Shown: positions 1-9,845, counted from the first letter of the stretch. The stretch: DNA of 64,000 bases from Tritrichomonas musculus (GCA_039105265.1 JAPFFF010000064.1:558001-622000), one strand, 5' to 3'. Made by a program: numbers and translations. Notes: generated from the sequence alone by a model not told the origin.

Positions 1-2497
1 CGTCAGTAATTTTTGTTGGTTTATATAAATAAATAATATCAGAATTATGTAATTTAAGAGCATTCTTAGCCTCTATTGTATCACACTTTATTGTTGGCTC
101 AACAGCTACCAAAGAGTCTTGAGGCAATAAATACATTATACTTAGCTCTCCCTTGAGATATAAATCATAAGAATCAATTCTAACCCCTTCATCATGAGCA
201 ATATATAATTTATTTGTTGTTGTTTCATGGAAATAACTAAGCCGGGTTTCATCATGCTCGGTATTGTGTATGAGGATTGGATTATATATTTTTCCATCTT
301 CTGCATAGATATAGAACTCTTTAATTATTTTTCCATTAGCATTCATGATAATATTGTTTCGAAGAATTATTTTAAATATATTTATCCTTCCCTGAGTATC
401 TTTTATTTGTTCTTGTATTTCTTCTGTACCACCTATCACCATCATCTTAAAATCTCTATCAAATAATCTAAATGTATCTGTGCTGAGCAAATTATTGGTG
501 AGAATATATTTGGGAAAGCCAGATTGATAAGTAAAATTAGATGTGGTAATATCCCCTCCCGATGATAAATTTGATATATCTACTCCATTTATTAATCCAT
601 TAACATTTAAATTTGCTTTGATATTAACATCTCCATATATTGGTTTTTCTCTATTAAATTGATAATTCTTTGGTGGTTCGATATATTTGTTTCCATATAC
701 TTCTAATGCTTTCTTGAACGATTCAAGGTCTGACCCTGGAATTGAAATAGACCCATCGGGCTGGGAAGGAGGTGTTCCAATATCGATGCTCAAAGGGCTA
801 ACAGCACTATTGCAGTAAATCCATTCATTTTCATTTTCGTCCCATACAATATCTCCTTCTTTGTTTTTTGTATTGTTTGCCATAAAGGCTGCATACACAG
901 CCACACTCATTCTATCTTCATTATTCCTCCAACCTTGACATTTATTATCAAAATCAGTAATCATAATCTGAATCCAGTTTTGTCTGTCCACATCAAATAT
1001 AAATGAAGGAGGCGCATCAAAGCTTCTATTTGTTCTCCAGCCTGATGGAAAATCATCAAATGAATACCCACTTTCAGTTAATAAAACCCATCTATGAAAG
1101 AGGGCTGACCAATAATATCTTTCATCATGATCAATATTAAAAGACCTATCATTCATGAAATTGGTATGCTGTATATTGGAATCTATATGCTGATTTTGAT
1201 TTTGATATTGATTTACCAAATCATTTATACCGTCATCATTATTGTAAATCGAAAAGTCGACTACCTGGGATTGAGCCAGCTGGACCTGATTATCAAAATG
1301 CAAACGACTAATATCATGTACCTGAAGATGGCCTTCGACTCCATCAACTCTATCATATAAATCAGCTAACAATTCAACAAATATAGCATCGTTCTCATCT
1401 TCAAAATTATTCTCTCCATCTTGATTACATGTACAGGATTTAATTTTGAGGACATAATCATGCAAATCATTATGAGCTTGAGTTAAATGGTTTAAGCTTG
1501 CATACACATTATTTAAATATTCTCCAAGGGCGATGTTTTCAGATGTACCGTCATCTTCAATAATAGTGATTCGTAAACTATCCGCATCCTTTCTTGTTTT
1601 TATGTAGTTGATGCCCTTCTTTATCATTACTTCAACCAAATATTGTGCTAGGAAAGCACACATAAATAGTTTAATATTTACGTAATTATCTTTTTGATTT
1701 TGCATGTATATATCAATAAATTCACCCGGGCTTCCTACCTCCACTAACTGGTCTGCTTTAACTTCTTCATCGCTATTTTTATATTTATATCCTATTGTCT
1801 TAAGAGTATTGTCTTGAAGATTGTAATGATATTGCTTTGTGCCATTTATGAATTTTATCCAGTTTGCTTCATTAAATACCTCATATAATATTCTCGTTGT
1901 GTTTTGATTCTTTTTTTCATTCTTCATAATATTCATCAACATATCAGCTAAATTATGATATGACTTGTATTGGAGGAAAGGTTCAGTTGGCTTAGGATCT
2001 GGTGGAGCAGTAGGAGTTTGAACATATTTTGCTACTTCACATTTCCCCTTGTCTTCTTCCAATACTACTTGTTCGTATCCATCTGCTGCGCACATCAATT
2101 CGCTATACATATCATGAATTGCTTCACAAGTCTTAGATTCCCCTTCGATAATATCATTAAATGTATTAACACAATATTCATCTCTGATAAGTTCTCTGTT
2201 GGATTCAACAAATGAATTCGTTCTTGCTAATGCTTTGTATTCAAGTATTTGTGTAGATTTTTCAGTTATTGGAACATCCCCAAATCCTTTAAGACTACCT
2301 CCATTTTCAATATAGTCATTTACCACTCTGGCATCAACTTCAGCTTTATTGTATAGACAATTAAATTTTGGGTATTCATCGGGCTTATCTTCTTGGATGA
2401 TATTTATTTTTTCATCTTCTCCAGCACTTATTTCAAATCCATTTGCTTTAAGTTTTTTTGCTTCTTTGCTCTTTGCAGAATATAGTGTCAAGGACAT
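1..2497 (-). CDS. Fibre-like virion protein, C-terminus beyond window
   Basis: A long frame runs from an ATG at 2497 to the left edge, about 832 codons, without a stop. From about residue 415 on it is nearly identical to the gene at 51240-54088 (shared start VVDFSIYNNDDG). The N-terminal 400 residues, absent from that copy, contain a DGENNFEDEND-type acidic stretch and likely helices. The C-terminal visible part has a domain with IYLYKP and YCFGNSW motifs that recurs in the gene at 48182-51211. By analogy with those copies, a coiled-coil stalk and hydrophobic segment should follow outside the window. A virion fibre or tail role is inferred from the modular, repeat-bearing, coiled-coil layout; no enzyme motif is seen. 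It is divergent from the penton-like gene at 2517. Confidence 0.7.
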   Translation of the reverse strand, partial: MSLTLYSAKSKEAKKLKANGFEISAGEDEKINIIQEDKPDEYPKFNCLYNKAEVDARVVNDYIENGGSLKGFGDVPITEKSTQILEYKALARTNSFVESNRELIRDEYCVNTFNDIIEGESKTCEAIHDMYSELMCAADGYEQVVLEEDKGKCEVAKYVQTPTAPPDPKPTEPFLQYKSYHNLADMLMNIMKNEKKNQNTTRILYEVFNEANWIKFINGTKQYHYNLQDNTLKTIGYKYKNSDEEVKADQLVEVGSPGEFIDIYMQNQKDNYVNIKLFMCAFLAQYLVEVMIKKGINYIKTRKDADSLRITIIEDDGTSENIALGEYLNNVYASLNHLTQAHNDLHDYVLKIKSCTCNQDGENNFEDENDAIFVELLADLYDRVDGVEGHLQVHDISRLHFDNQVQLAQSQVVDFSIYNNDDGINDLVNQYQNQNQHIDSNIQHTNFMNDRSFNIDHDERYYWSALFHRWVLLTESGYSFDDFPSGWRTNRSFDAPPSFIFDVDRQNWIQIMITDFDNKCQGWRNNEDRMSVAVYAAFMANNTKNKEGDIVWDENENEWIYCNSAVSPLSIDIGTPPSQPDGSISIPGSDLESFKKALEVYGNKYIEPPKNYQFNREKPIYGDVNIKANLNVNGLINGVDISNLSSGGDITTSNFTYQSGFPKYILTNNLLSTDTFRLFDRDFKMMVIGGTEEIQEQIKDTQGRINIFKIILRNNIIMNANGKIIKEFYIYAEDGKIYNPILIHNTEHDETRLSYFHETTTNKLYIAHDEGVRIDSYDLYLKGELSIMYLLPQDSLVAVEPTIKCDTIEAKNALKLHNSDIIYLYKPTKITD

Positions 2498-2516
2498 TTT
2501 AATCTGAAATTAAATA

Positions 2517-3251
2517 ATGCTGTATAGTGTTCAGAGCCAGCCAGGGAATTATAATACTGTAAGAATGAATATAGATATTCCTTGGAAATTCCCTTTCGTC
2601 AAGTATTATGTTTCGTCTATTAATACTAAAGCCAATATTTTGTTAACCACCGATGATGATTATTTAATATTTGAGACAGAAAATAGTGAAGTTCGAATTG
2701 ATTTCGAGGAGTCATATGCCTATTCTTTTGCAAATCTGGTTAAATTTTTAAATGAAAGTCAGACTGTAATTACCTTCAAAAATGTCAACAATAGAACCAT
2801 ATCTTTAAAGCCTGTCCAAACAGTAAAATTCAAAGAAGGCAGCCATAGAGCAAAATTAATTACTGGATTGTTCAATACTAAGCCTGGACATATATTTCCA
2901 AATGGAGTTGAATGCAACGTCCCAGATTTGCCAATTCTTGATTTTGCCAATAAATTATATTTAGTATCTTTGCAGGGTGTAGCAGCGCACTCATCTATTG
3001 GAGACCAAGAATATACTCCCAGCATCATCGCAAATATTGATACAATGATTATGGACCAAGAAGCTTTAATAGTGAATTATGATTTGACAAAACCAATAAA
3101 AGTAAAAGTAAATACAGATTCGTTAAAGTATTTGGAAATGAGGTTGGTCGACTTTATGTTCCAGCCAGTAATCTTAAAATCTCCTTTGTTCATTACTCTG
3201 AAGATAAAACCATCCCAGGATGCTGATATATATGATATCTTGACAAAGTGA
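2517..3251 (+). CDS. Penton-like minor capsid protein candidate
   Basis: This 244-residue protein is rich in beta-strand-like alternation. Its C-terminal half (LYLVSLQGVAAHSSIGDQ, then SLKYLEMRLVDFMFQP and ITLKIKP) has the spacing seen in the C-terminal region of Polinton minor capsid/penton-like proteins: strand, small loop with a G-D, then an amphipathic strand pair. There is no signal peptide or membrane segment. It starts 20 bp from the divergent fibre-like gene, so the two may share a promoter region and act together at capsid vertices. The assignment rests on pattern and context, not on a confirmed match. The alternative is another virion accessory protein. Confidence 0.5.
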   Translation: MLYSVQSQPGNYNTVRMNIDIPWKFPFVKYYVSSINTKANILLTTDDDYLIFETENSEVRIDFEESYAYSFANLVKFLNESQTVITFKNVNNRTISLKPVQTVKFKEGSHRAKLITGLFNTKPGHIFPNGVECNVPDLPILDFANKLYLVSLQGVAAHSSIGDQEYTPSIIANIDTMIMDQEALIVNYDLTKPIKVKVNTDSLKYLEMRLVDFMFQPVILKSPLFITLKIKPSQDADIYDILTK

Positions 3252-3522
3252 TTTATATCTCACGAAGCAATAGATATTTTTAAATTCTGATTATATATTT
3301 AGATTCTACATTGGATTTGCAAGATTTTTCACTATAAGAAGTTTAAAAAATATTGAATATTCATCGAGTTATTGAAAAGGGATTTTTGAAAAAAAGCGTG
3401 AGTAGGGGGTCATGGTTTTGATATTGGAAAATATAAAATAAGTTTAAAAAAATATGTATGAGCAGGCATGTTCATTTTTTTATATATTTTACTTTCAAGT
3501 TTTCCAAAAGATTAGGAAAATT

Positions 3523-3659
3523 AAACGGTCGACAATAAACGTACGGATGAATAAACGTACGGATATAAACGGTCGATAATAAACGTACGGATGAATAAAC
3601 GTACGGATATAAACGGTCGACAATAAACGTACGGATATAAACGGTCGACAATAAACGTA
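3523..3659. repeat. Minisatellite with AAACGTACGGAT / AAACGGTCGA units
   Basis: Interleaved short units reading ATAAACGTACGGAT and ATAAACGGTCGACA alternate about eight times. GTAC and GTCGAC are themselves palindromic. The block lies in the 1.3-kb gene-poor gap between the penton-like gene and the small gene before the polymerase. No function is evident. Confidence 0.85.
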
Positions 3660-3783
3660 TGATAATTTGGCTTTTTGAAAAGGTATTCAAAACATCATCG
3701 GCAAAGATTTTAGATTTGAGAGGTATTGAAATAATTGTGAGTAAAATTTTGCCTCAAAATTCAGAGGAAAATTTTTGGTGTCT

Positions 3784-3929
3784 TCTTGGTTATACCAAAC
3801 ATATAATTGGTTAGACCAAACATATTCTTGGTTAGACCAAACATTATTCTTGGTTATACCAAACATATAATTGGTTATACCAAACATATAATTGGTTATA
3901 CCAAACATATAATTGGTTATACCAAACAG
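3784..3929. repeat. 21-bp palindromic tandem repeat (TTGGTTATACCAA)
   Basis: About seven tandem copies of a 21-bp unit built on TTGGTTATACCAAACATA. Each unit has a TTGGT/ACCAA inverted pair around TAT, so every copy can form a small stem. Variant copies read TTAGACCAA, which keeps the pairing arms. The open frames across it on both strands are by-products of the 21-bp period. Confidence 0.9.
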
Positions 3930-4106
3930 CCAAAATTGAGAGTAAAATTTTCATTTTTGAGAGCTCATAGAAAAAAATCATCAGCCAAAATTTTAGATTT
4001 GAGAGCTCATTCAAAAACCTGATCGGCAAAGATTTTGGAATTGAGAGGGCTCAGAAAACCTAATCGGCAAAAAATATGTAATTGAGAAGACTCACAAAAC
4101 CTCATC

Positions 4107-4286
4107 GGCAATTTTTTCTTTCAAATTATTTTTTAAAATTTTTTCTTTCAAATTATTTTTTTAAAATTTTTTCTTTCAAATTATTTTTTAAAATTTTTTC
4201 TTTCAAATTATTTTTAAAAATTTTTTCTTTCAAATTATTTTTTAAAATTTTTTCTTTCAAATTATTTTTTAAAATTTTTTCATGAA
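4107..4286. repeat. 25-26-bp AT-rich tandem repeat
   Basis: Six or seven near-perfect copies of a T-rich unit (TTTTTTCTTTCAAATTATTT plus TTAAAA) occur. It is strongly strand-asymmetric and cannot be a plausible protein despite open frames. Between 3930 and 4106 there are loose repeats of a motif reading CATCGGCAAAGATTTT followed by GAATTGAGAG. Together with the two arrays upstream, this makes the gap before the polymerase gene one continuous set of minisatellites. Confidence 0.85.
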
Positions 4287-4545
4287 ATGTTATTTGAAAA
4301 AAATAAATTAAACGTATAGATAAATAAATATATGGATGAATGTGGCCAGATAAGTATTGAATTTTGCCTTGCTTATATCTCGATGAATATTCAATATTTT
4401 TGAATGGTTCAAGAGAGAAGTTCCTTCCTATTTCAGAGGAGAATTTAATGAAATAATTATCTATTTTTAGTCTACAGGTGAACGGGTGAATTTTCACCTC
4501 CAACTTCACCTTTCAATTTTTTTCTATTTTTTATTTTTAGGCCAA

Positions 4546-4716
4546 ATGACCCTCCTCCCCGCAGCAACAAATCAAACCAGCATTACAGCCATTACTCTTG
4601 CCCAAAACAAGTATAAATCCACTTTTAAAATCAATTTAACATTTGATGAATTGAAGAGAAAAATTGAAGAAACGGGCTGTTCACAATATCAAATGTCCAT
4701 AGAACCATGTATGTAA
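4546..4716 (+). CDS. Small protein, unknown
   Basis: A 56-residue frame starts MTLLPAATNQ and ends EPCM. I prefer this ATG to the upstream in-frame one at 4486, because the upstream segment is a low-complexity F/L-rich translation of T-runs and the ATG at 4546 follows TTTTTAGGCCAA. It lies 147 bp before the polymerase on the same strand. No family is recognised, and the size leaves real doubt that it is expressed. Confidence 0.35.
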   Translation: MTLLPAATNQTSITAITLAQNKYKSTFKINLTFDELKRKIEETGCSQYQMSIEPCM

Positions 4717-4835
4717 ATAGGAAATAAATGAGAGGTGAACTGGCAGGTGAAAATTCACCTGTTCACCCCTGGATGATTTTTACAGTTTTTTTGCTCATTT
4801 TTGAGCCGAAGCATTTTTTTGTCGCGTGATATTTT

Positions 4836-4843
4836 TTTATCAC
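4836..4843 (+). promoter_or_regulatory. Initiator-like TTTATCAC before polymerase
   Basis: TTTATCAC followed by TTTTT contains TCACTT, which fits the trichomonad initiator consensus TCA-pyrimidine-W-W. It would give a 5' leader of about 22 nt before the ATG at 4863. Confidence 0.45.
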
Positions 4844-4862
4844 TTTTTAATTTTATTGTAAA

Positions 4863-7800
4863 ATGGCTGCTACGCAGACTCTTGCAAAGCAAGTGGACAA
4901 CCAGCTCATTTCCAAACTATCCAAGAAGCAAATTTTATCCCTCCCAGGATTTTATGGTAAAGGGAAACAAACCGTAAAAAAACTCCGAGAAGAGCTCAGA
5001 CAAAATATCTCTCGAATGAAATTAAACAAAAGAGGCTTGAAAGTGAAGGATTATATCAAGGCATTTAATGAAAGTGATGATAAGTTGTTTAACAATCTGC
5101 GCAGGCAAAAGAATACCAGACAAAAAGAAAAGGCATCGCGAAGAGAATACAAACAAAGCATCAAAAATAATGCCAGAGCAGAAAGGGATATATTAAATAT
5201 TTCGGTCGATTTGTACTCTACAGCTAAGACCGAAGCCAGAAAAGAGTACAAGGAAAGAGTCAAAAATATTAAAGATAAGCCAAAATTTAAGAAGCAGATG
5301 AAGGAATTTATGATGAAAGCGAACAAAGAAATTTCATTCGAAATAGTTATTGGAGATGATGAAGATACCAGGATGGCATTTACTGAAACTCTAAGGCAGC
5401 TTCACAAGAAGAATAAAAAGAACGTGGTGGTAAAAAGTGAGTCTCTAGATGGGGAGGAATATAAGTGGTATACCATCTCATCGGCACGAAATATTGACAC
5501 AACTATTGGTCATATCTCCGGTACAATAGATTTAAATGATGATTGTTCTGATAATAATCCTTGGATTGGTAATGTATTTATCCCTGCAAAATATCAATTA
5601 CTCTTCATTCAAAACAAAAAGAAAGGCAAACAAACCATCTTCACAATCAATAAACAAACTAGTAAAGGAAAGCTATATGAAGAAGAAGTAGAAATTGATG
5701 AAGATTATAGAGAAAAACCAGACGGAGGATTCTTTCCATATATCAATCTTTCTGATATTGATTTGACTATATATCAAATATTTAAGTCTGTTGAGAAGAA
5801 AAATTATCAAGATAATTGCCTGGTCTATGCATGTATTCAATCAAAAGTTTTCTCAGAGGAAGAAATAAATCATCTACGTTCCATGGTGAAAACAAGGATG
5901 GTGCCAAATACTTTAATCTATGATATTGCCAAATATTTTAAATGTCATTTTATTGTCAGGAGGATTGATGAAAAATATGCTACGAGAGACCAACAGCAAA
6001 TCAAAATAGATACCCGAAAGAAAGCCTGGGCTAAAGATTTTAACAGGACTGTAGACCTGTTATTATACAAAAATCATTACATGATTAACAAACCCGTGGG
6101 AAACACAAAGCTTATAACAGTCCTACGAAAGCTATTTAAAGAAGGCATGTTCAGAGAAATAAAATCTTGCGAGATGGATATTTTGGCCACAAATGAATAT
6201 AACAGTCATCTAGCAGATTATCAAGATTTAAATTATGACCCTTCCCTTTGCTGTCAAAAAATAGATTCATCTGTTATGAAAAAAGAGAGGGAGTGGTCAA
6301 AGATATACTACTCTGATTTTGAGACCGATACAACATTATCTCCCCATAAACCATATCTTAACATTACAGTATATAGAACAAAAGAATTGATACATAAAAT
6401 GGTTTTTGAGGGGGATAATATAGCCGAGAGATTATTAAAATCTTTGGAAAATAATTCTTTGACATACTTTCATAATCTAAAATATGATGCCTGCTTCTTC
6501 ATCAACACCCCAGGATGGGACGTCCAAATAACTGAAAGGAACGGTACAATTCTTCAAATTGTCATGACAAAATATAAAATAAACAAAAGATTAACCTTCC
6601 GAAATAGCTACTCTTTGATACCTGCTGCCCTATCTTCCTTCGCTAAAATGTTCCAACTACCCGTCCACAAAGAAGTGATGGCATATAAAATATACACAGA
6701 AAAAAATATCAAACGAAAAGAAGTCTCAGCCCTTGAATTCCAACTACAATATTATCTCGAAAATAAAGACAAAAAAACACTTCAACAAATAAAACAAGAC
6801 TGGAAACAGCTTATCGATAATGCAATAAATTGTGGCGCTTATGAAAATCTCCAGATAGACATTATGAAATATGCCATCTATTATTGCAAGCTCGACTGTA
6901 TTGTTTTGATGAAAGGAGTTGAGAAATTTAATCGAGACTTGATAGAAGTGTTCAGACAAACAAAAACAGATATGTTGGACGTCCATAATTTTATCTCTAT
7001 CTCTTCGATTGGATATTATTATGCCTACAAATTTGGTTGCTTCGATGAGTGCTATCAGCTAAGTGGTAAGCCACAAAACTTTATCCAGAGATGTGTTTCT
7101 GGGGGAAGAACCATGACGGCAAATAATGAAAAGCAGTATGTAGAAGCGAGAATACAAGATTTTGATGCCGTCTCTTTATATCCATCAGCCATGAGTATTA
7201 TGTCTGGAGTGCCCAAAGGAATGCCTAAAATAATTCCTGAAGGAATATCTACTGAAGAACTATTACGTTATGACCAGTTCTTTGCCGAAATAAACATTAA
7301 AAAATTAAGCTGTAAATCAGAGAAGCCATATCAATTTGGGCAGGTATTTAGCAGGAACGACCAGGGCTCAAAAATATTTACCAACAATCCAACAGACCAC
7401 TATTATATTGACAAGAGAGCTTTTATGGACCTGATGGAATTTTATACTTTTGACTACGATTTTTATCGAGGATATTATTTTGATGAAGGATTTAATAGTA
7501 AAATTAATATATTCATCGAGAAATTGTTTAATCTCCGAAAGAAATATCAGGATGCAAAAAATCCTCTACAACAAACTATTAAACTCCTCTTGAATTCTAT
7601 TTATGGAAAATCTATTCTCAAAGCCACTACGACAGAAACAAAATGCATACCAAAAGATAAAGCCATTAAATATATATGGAAAAATTATAATTATATCACA
7701 GAAATAATAGAGAATAAATCAATCGAAAATGTGTATGTCAAGAAAGTAAAACCAATAAATAATCACTTTAATTTACCACATTTTGGAGCAAGTGTGTTGT

Positions 7801-8300
7801 CCTGGAGCAAACATTTGATGAATCGAGTGATAAGTTCTGCAGAGCAGAATGGGATTGAAATATACTACACAGACACAGACAGTATACATATCAAAGAAGA
7901 AGATGTAGCAAGGATAGGAGAAGTGTTCAAAAAGAGATATGGAAAGGAGTTAATAGGCAAAAAGATGACGCAGTTTCACTGTGATTTTGATTCGTTTGAA
8001 GGAGCTGTTGGGGCTGTTTTTTCAAGAAAATTAATAGCTTTGGGAAAGAAATCTTACCTCGATATTTTGGTAGATGAGAAGGGGAATGAAGGCCTACATA
8101 TAAGACTGAAAGGAATTCCTAAACAATGTATTCTGAACAAAGCAAAGAGGATGAATATATCAGTGGAGGAGTTATATGAGAAATTATATTGTGGCGAGGA
8201 GGTAGTTTTCAATCTTCTTGATGGGGCTAATTGTTTCAAAAAAAGTAGCTCGTACCAACAGATAAATTTACCAACATTTGAGAGAAGAATCAAATTTTGA
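4863..8300 (+). CDS. polB: Protein-primed family B DNA polymerase with OTU-like N-terminal domain
   Basis: 1145 residues. The 3'-5' exonuclease motifs are visible: Exo I YSDFETDT (about 482), Exo II FHNLKYDACF (about 535) and Exo III YCKLDC (about 672). Polymerase motif A is DFDAVSLYPSAM (about 765), motif B LLLNSIYGKS (about 909) and motif C YYTDTDSIH (about 1000), followed by GKKSYLD. This is the Maverick protein-primed replicase, which would start synthesis at the inverted termini from a protein primer. Upstream of the exonuclease lie a Lys-rich region (1-150) and a domain with NCLVYAC (about 317) and YKNHYMI (about 403), a Cys/His arrangement like an OTU-type cysteine protease. Motifs are complete and the frame is intact, so it looks functional. 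Confidence 0.96.
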   Translation: MAATQTLAKQVDNQLISKLSKKQILSLPGFYGKGKQTVKKLREELRQNISRMKLNKRGLKVKDYIKAFNESDDKLFNNLRRQKNTRQKEKASRREYKQSIKNNARAERDILNISVDLYSTAKTEARKEYKERVKNIKDKPKFKKQMKEFMMKANKEISFEIVIGDDEDTRMAFTETLRQLHKKNKKNVVVKSESLDGEEYKWYTISSARNIDTTIGHISGTIDLNDDCSDNNPWIGNVFIPAKYQLLFIQNKKKGKQTIFTINKQTSKGKLYEEEVEIDEDYREKPDGGFFPYINLSDIDLTIYQIFKSVEKKNYQDNCLVYACIQSKVFSEEEINHLRSMVKTRMVPNTLIYDIAKYFKCHFIVRRIDEKYATRDQQQIKIDTRKKAWAKDFNRTVDLLLYKNHYMINKPVGNTKLITVLRKLFKEGMFREIKSCEMDILATNEYNSHLADYQDLNYDPSLCCQKIDSSVMKKEREWSKIYYSDFETDTTLSPHKPYLNITVYRTKELIHKMVFEGDNIAERLLKSLENNSLTYFHNLKYDACFFINTPGWDVQITERNGTILQIVMTKYKINKRLTFRNSYSLIPAALSSFAKMFQLPVHKEVMAYKIYTEKNIKRKEVSALEFQLQYYLENKDKKTLQQIKQDWKQLIDNAINCGAYENLQIDIMKYAIYYCKLDCIVLMKGVEKFNRDLIEVFRQTKTDMLDVHNFISISSIGYYYAYKFGCFDECYQLSGKPQNFIQRCVSGGRTMTANNEKQYVEARIQDFDAVSLYPSAMSIMSGVPKGMPKIIPEGISTEELLRYDQFFAEINIKKLSCKSEKPYQFGQVFSRNDQGSKIFTNNPTDHYYIDKRAFMDLMEFYTFDYDFYRGYYFDEGFNSKINIFIEKLFNLRKKYQDAKNPLQQTIKLLLNSIYGKSILKATTTETKCIPKDKAIKYIWKNYNYITEIIENKSIENVYVKKVKPINNHFNLPHFGASVLSWSKHLMNRVISSAEQNGIEIYYTDTDSIHIKEEDVARIGEVFKKRYGKELIGKKMTQFHCDFDSFEGAVGAVFSRKLIALGKKSYLDILVDEKGNEGLHIRLKGIPKQCILNKAKRMNISVEELYEKLYCGEEVVFNLLDGANCFKKSSSYQQINLPTFERRIKF

Positions 8301-8329
8301 AGTATATATGAGGCTTTTTTTAGGGTGAT

Positions 8330-8606
8330 TTTGAAAATGGGATCGAAAATGGGATCGAAAAAATGAAAATGGGATTGATTGAAAAAGACCCTATTTTAGC
8401 TGTTTTTTGACCTAAAAAGTGCTTAAATCAGCCTCTTTTCTAAAAACTCCTATCCCATTTTTGATCCCATTTTTAAAAAAAGATATATAAATATAAGATT
8501 TATATTATTAGAGTAATTTATAAACGTAAATATATACATCTATATATATTGTTAGAAATTTTTGGAGGGATCAAAAATGGGATCAAAAATGGGATCAAAA
8601 ATGGGA
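8330..8606. repeat. AAAATGGGATC repeats in direct and inverted orientation
   Basis: Direct copies of AAAATGGGATCGAAAATGGG occur at 8334-8390. Inverted copies (TCCCATTTTTGATCCCA) occur at 8452-8475, and direct copies again at 8568-8607. The latter two sets could pair into a hairpin about 150 bp long around an AT-rich loop. The block separates the polymerase stop from the HNH gene. Confidence 0.8.
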
Positions 8607-8634
8607 TAGCGTTTTTTTTTATTTTTTCATTATT

Positions 8635-8642
8635 TTTATCAC
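8635..8642 (+). promoter_or_regulatory. Family-A start box TTTATCAC-N8-ATG
   Basis: TTTATCACGAAGCCAAATG: the box ends exactly 8 nt before the ATG at 8651. The same arrangement, with 18 of 19 bases identical, precedes the gene starting at 9814 on the other strand. This decides the start of the HNH gene. Confidence 0.6.
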
Positions 8643-8650
8643 GAAGCCAA

Positions 8651-9493
8651 ATGTGTCAAGAAATGACATTACAAGAAGCCCTCCAAAAAATTCAAAAATT
8701 AAAAGCTGAAAATAAAGAACTTAAGGAACAGATTGCTGAACTCACTACAAAATTGGAAAAATCAGAAGCTGAAAATGAGAAATTAAATATGTTGTTGGAA
8801 GAAAATGACAATGAATGGGCAAACAGCATGCGAGATGTAAAAGAAGAAATACAAGAGCTAAGAGACAGAGTAGACGATTTGGAGAACAGAGAAGACGATT
8901 TGGATGACGATATAGTATATCCAGAAGCCCAAACAGAAGGGGAGGCCCAGTGGTTTGATTTGAAAGATGATGATGAATATGAGATTAAAAATGTATATCC
9001 ATATGATATTAGACGAAAGAGAGATGGAAAAATAATTACTAATACTTTAAATAAAAAGAGTGGATATATTCAAATAGCTTTAAATCAAAAGCCCTATCGA
9101 AAGCATATTCTTGTGGCCAAACAATTCATTCCAAATCCCGACCACCTCCCTATCGTCGACCATATAAATCACGATAGAACAGACTATCATGTGTCAAATC
9201 TTCGGTGGGTATCAGCTAAAGAAAACAGCAAAAATAAATATGGATACAAAGGCCAAAAGTATAATTATCTAGATGACCTGCCTGCGGATTGCCAATAAAT
9301 TACTTTATTCAAAGGGTGGGAGTTTGAAAATTATTTCATTAGTTCAGACAATAAAATTTGGTTCTACAATGGAAATCAATACAGAGAATTAAAAATTTAT
9401 AAGAGCCGAAGCTATTTATATGTTAGTATGTTGGATATAAATAATAAACATCACAGCATTGGATTAAATGCTTTGATCCAAGAATATAATTGA
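8651..9493 (+). pseudogene. HNH homing-endonuclease-like gene with one in-frame stop
   Basis: From the ATG at 8651 the first 90 residues are an acidic coiled coil (KAENKELKEQ, then heptads). A NUMOD4-like segment (YEIKNVYPYDIRRK) and an HNH_3 core follow: HILVAKQFIPNP, IVDHINHDRTDYHVSNLRWVS. The frame stops with TAA at 9296-9298. The same frame then continues open for 64 codons to TGA at 9491-9493, in the region where full-length relatives (11343-11948, 42445-43047) have their C-terminal domain. So a single nonsense codon appears to truncate a longer protein. The nuclease core is intact, so a shortened active enzyme is possible. Free-standing nucleases of this type usually promote their own spread. 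Confidence 0.75.
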
Positions 9494-9529
9494 GCAGCAA
9501 AAAAAATACCTGTCTAATATTTTTTTACT

Positions 9530-9814
9530 TTATTGTTTTATCAACTCTGCTAATTTCTTCAGCTCCTCTAGTTCTTTTTTCTTACGTAGCCTATACTCCT
9601 TTTGTTGTTGCCTTCTTGCCTCCAATCTTTCCTCCGGAGAATTGTATTTGCTCTTTCGGCCTCGCTTTTGTTTTTCAGGGAGGGGTTCGGCTTGGGTTTC
9701 CTCTTCAGCTTTTTCTTCAGAGATTATTTTTAAATTCTCTTCGGATTTACTTTTAGATAGTTTTTTTATAATATCAGTTTTATTGAATTGTGTGAGGTCT
9801 ATTTGATTAGTCAT
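9530..9814 (-). CDS. Small basic protein with AT-hook and bZIP-like region
   Basis: 94 residues from MTNQID. The start is fixed by TTTATCACGAAGGCAAATG immediately upstream. The N-terminal half is acidic and Glu-rich. The middle has KQKRGRKSKY, an AT-hook-like core. The C-terminus is RLEARRQQQKEYRLRKKKELEELKKL, a basic segment running into leucine heptads as in bZIP-type DNA-binding proteins. It may bind DNA as a dimer, as a regulator or a genome-packaging protein. It overlaps no neighbour and lies 31 bp from the next gene on the same strand. Function is inferred from composition only. Confidence 0.6.
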   Translation of the reverse strand: MTNQIDLTQFNKTDIIKKLSKSKSEENLKIISEEKAEEETQAEPLPEKQKRGRKSKYNSPEERLEARRQQQKEYRLRKKKELEELKKLAELIKQ

Positions 9815-9822
9815 TTGCCTTC

Positions 9823-9830
9823 GTGATAAA
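9823..9830 (-). promoter_or_regulatory. Family-A start box TTTATCAC-N8-ATG
   Basis: On the minus strand TTTATCACGAAGGCAAATG ends in the start codon at 9814. It is almost identical to the box before 8651. Confidence 0.6.
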
Positions 9831-9845
9831 ATGTAAAATAAATTT

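Noticed and set aside
3687-4029. Overlapping open frames with MFGITNY and YTKHIIG repeats on both strands
   Set aside because: They are translations of the 21-bp palindromic repeat; both strands are open for the same trivial reason.
4153-4509. A 118-residue KILKNNLKEK-repeat frame on the minus strand
   Set aside because: It only reads the AT-rich tandem repeat and has no relative in any element.
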